Below are positions 33,959-34,048 of a DNA stretch of 34,048 nucleotides, piece after piece. The DNA comes from an uncultured Bacilli bacterium (lineage in GTDB: Bacteria; Bacillota_I; Bacilli_A; RF39; UBA660). The translations under genes and the position numbers were made by a program. The stretch lies in the NCBI GenBank assembly GCA_947624175.1, contig CANQJD010000011.1:1-34048 (forward strand), written 5' to 3'. The notes beneath the pieces were generated by a model, which saw only the letters and a list, made by a program, of their open reading frames with translations, did not search any database and was not told the DNA's origin. Numbering within the stretch: the first letter of the stretch is position 1; the number at the start of each line of letters is the position of its first letter.

Positions 33959-34002
33959 TGGGATCATTTTGAGGTTCTTCCGATAGTTTGTTTAAAAGTA
34001 AC

Positions 34003-34035
34003 AAAAGATGAGTAAAATTAACTTGTCTTTTTTTT
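34003..34035 (+). terminator. Terminator of the 31113-33958 genes
   Basis: AAAAGATGAGT (34003-34013) pairs over 11 positions (two G-T) with ACTTGTCTTTT (34021-34031) around AAAATTA, then T to 34035. The bases 33959-34002 hold no gene. Confidence 0.7.
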
Positions 34036-34048
34036 AGCCCTTATGATA

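Noticed and set aside
33959..34002. Possible end of an insertion sequence after the last gene
   Set aside because: The sequence GGATCATTTTGAGGTTCTTC looked like an IS end, but no transposase, matching inverted end or target duplication is in view.
1..34048. CRISPR array, tRNA or rRNA genes
   Set aside because: No regularly spaced repeats and no tRNA arms or rRNA-like stretches were found in the gaps read on both strands.

Overview
The window reads as chromosome of a very AT-rich, low-GC Gram-positive bacterium, most likely an uncultured gut member of Bacilli near the Mollicutes/RF39-type lineages. This rests on WhiA, Lgt, LemA/DUF2207, CarD, a TGS-domain nucleoside kinase and class III (anaerobic) ribonucleotide reductase, AGGAGG-type ribosome sites and sigma-A type promoters. 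TGA is used as a stop (for example at the ends of whiA and of the 3580 gene), so this is the standard bacterial code and not the Mycoplasma code. The taxonomic placement is inference.

Layout: uvrA (160-2973). A 600-base gap (2974-3579) holds a compact locus that looks like a type I toxin-antitoxin module: a 32-residue hydrophobic peptide on the minus strand with its own promoter, a convergent antisense RNA, a 14-base direct repeat linking the two, and a long inverted repeat that can fold the toxin mRNA end to end. A four-gene operon (3580-9123) encodes membrane-anchored or secreted proteins: a gluzincin-like metallopeptidase, an HtrA-fold protein that appears to have lost its catalytic His, a three-module ectodomain protein and a Pro-rich anchored protein. 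Next come lgt, trxB and whiA, then lemA with two DUF2207 paralogues. A terminator-bounded two-gene cassette (15666-17356) pairs an AAA/ABC-type ATPase with a small protein and resembles ATPase-effector defence modules.

On the minus strand, carD overlaps a stand-alone protein resembling the RNA polymerase alpha C-terminal domain. Divergent to them is a transglutaminase-like Cys-His-Asp protein; clpP is convergent to that. Then follow an exported surface protein, a TGS-domain nucleoside kinase, gap, a Q/P-rich anchored protein, a membrane/DUF1848/DUF3267 cluster, and nrdD-nrdG with a perfect 20-bp palindrome at the promoter. The window ends with two unknown genes, the second of which has a HopA1-effector-like region and two near-identical tandem repeats.

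How parts work together: Lgt acylates lipoproteins such as the lipobox-bearing DUF2207 paralogue. NrdG activates NrdD for anaerobic dNTP synthesis. TrxB, ClpP, UvrA and GAPDH are housekeeping. Most recognised promoters sit so close to their genes that the predicted leaders are only about 10-30 bases; the toxin candidate, with a leader near 100 bases, stands out. No tRNA, rRNA, CRISPR array, intact insertion sequence or known riboswitch was seen. All promoters, terminators and RNAs are read by eye from sequence and not computed.
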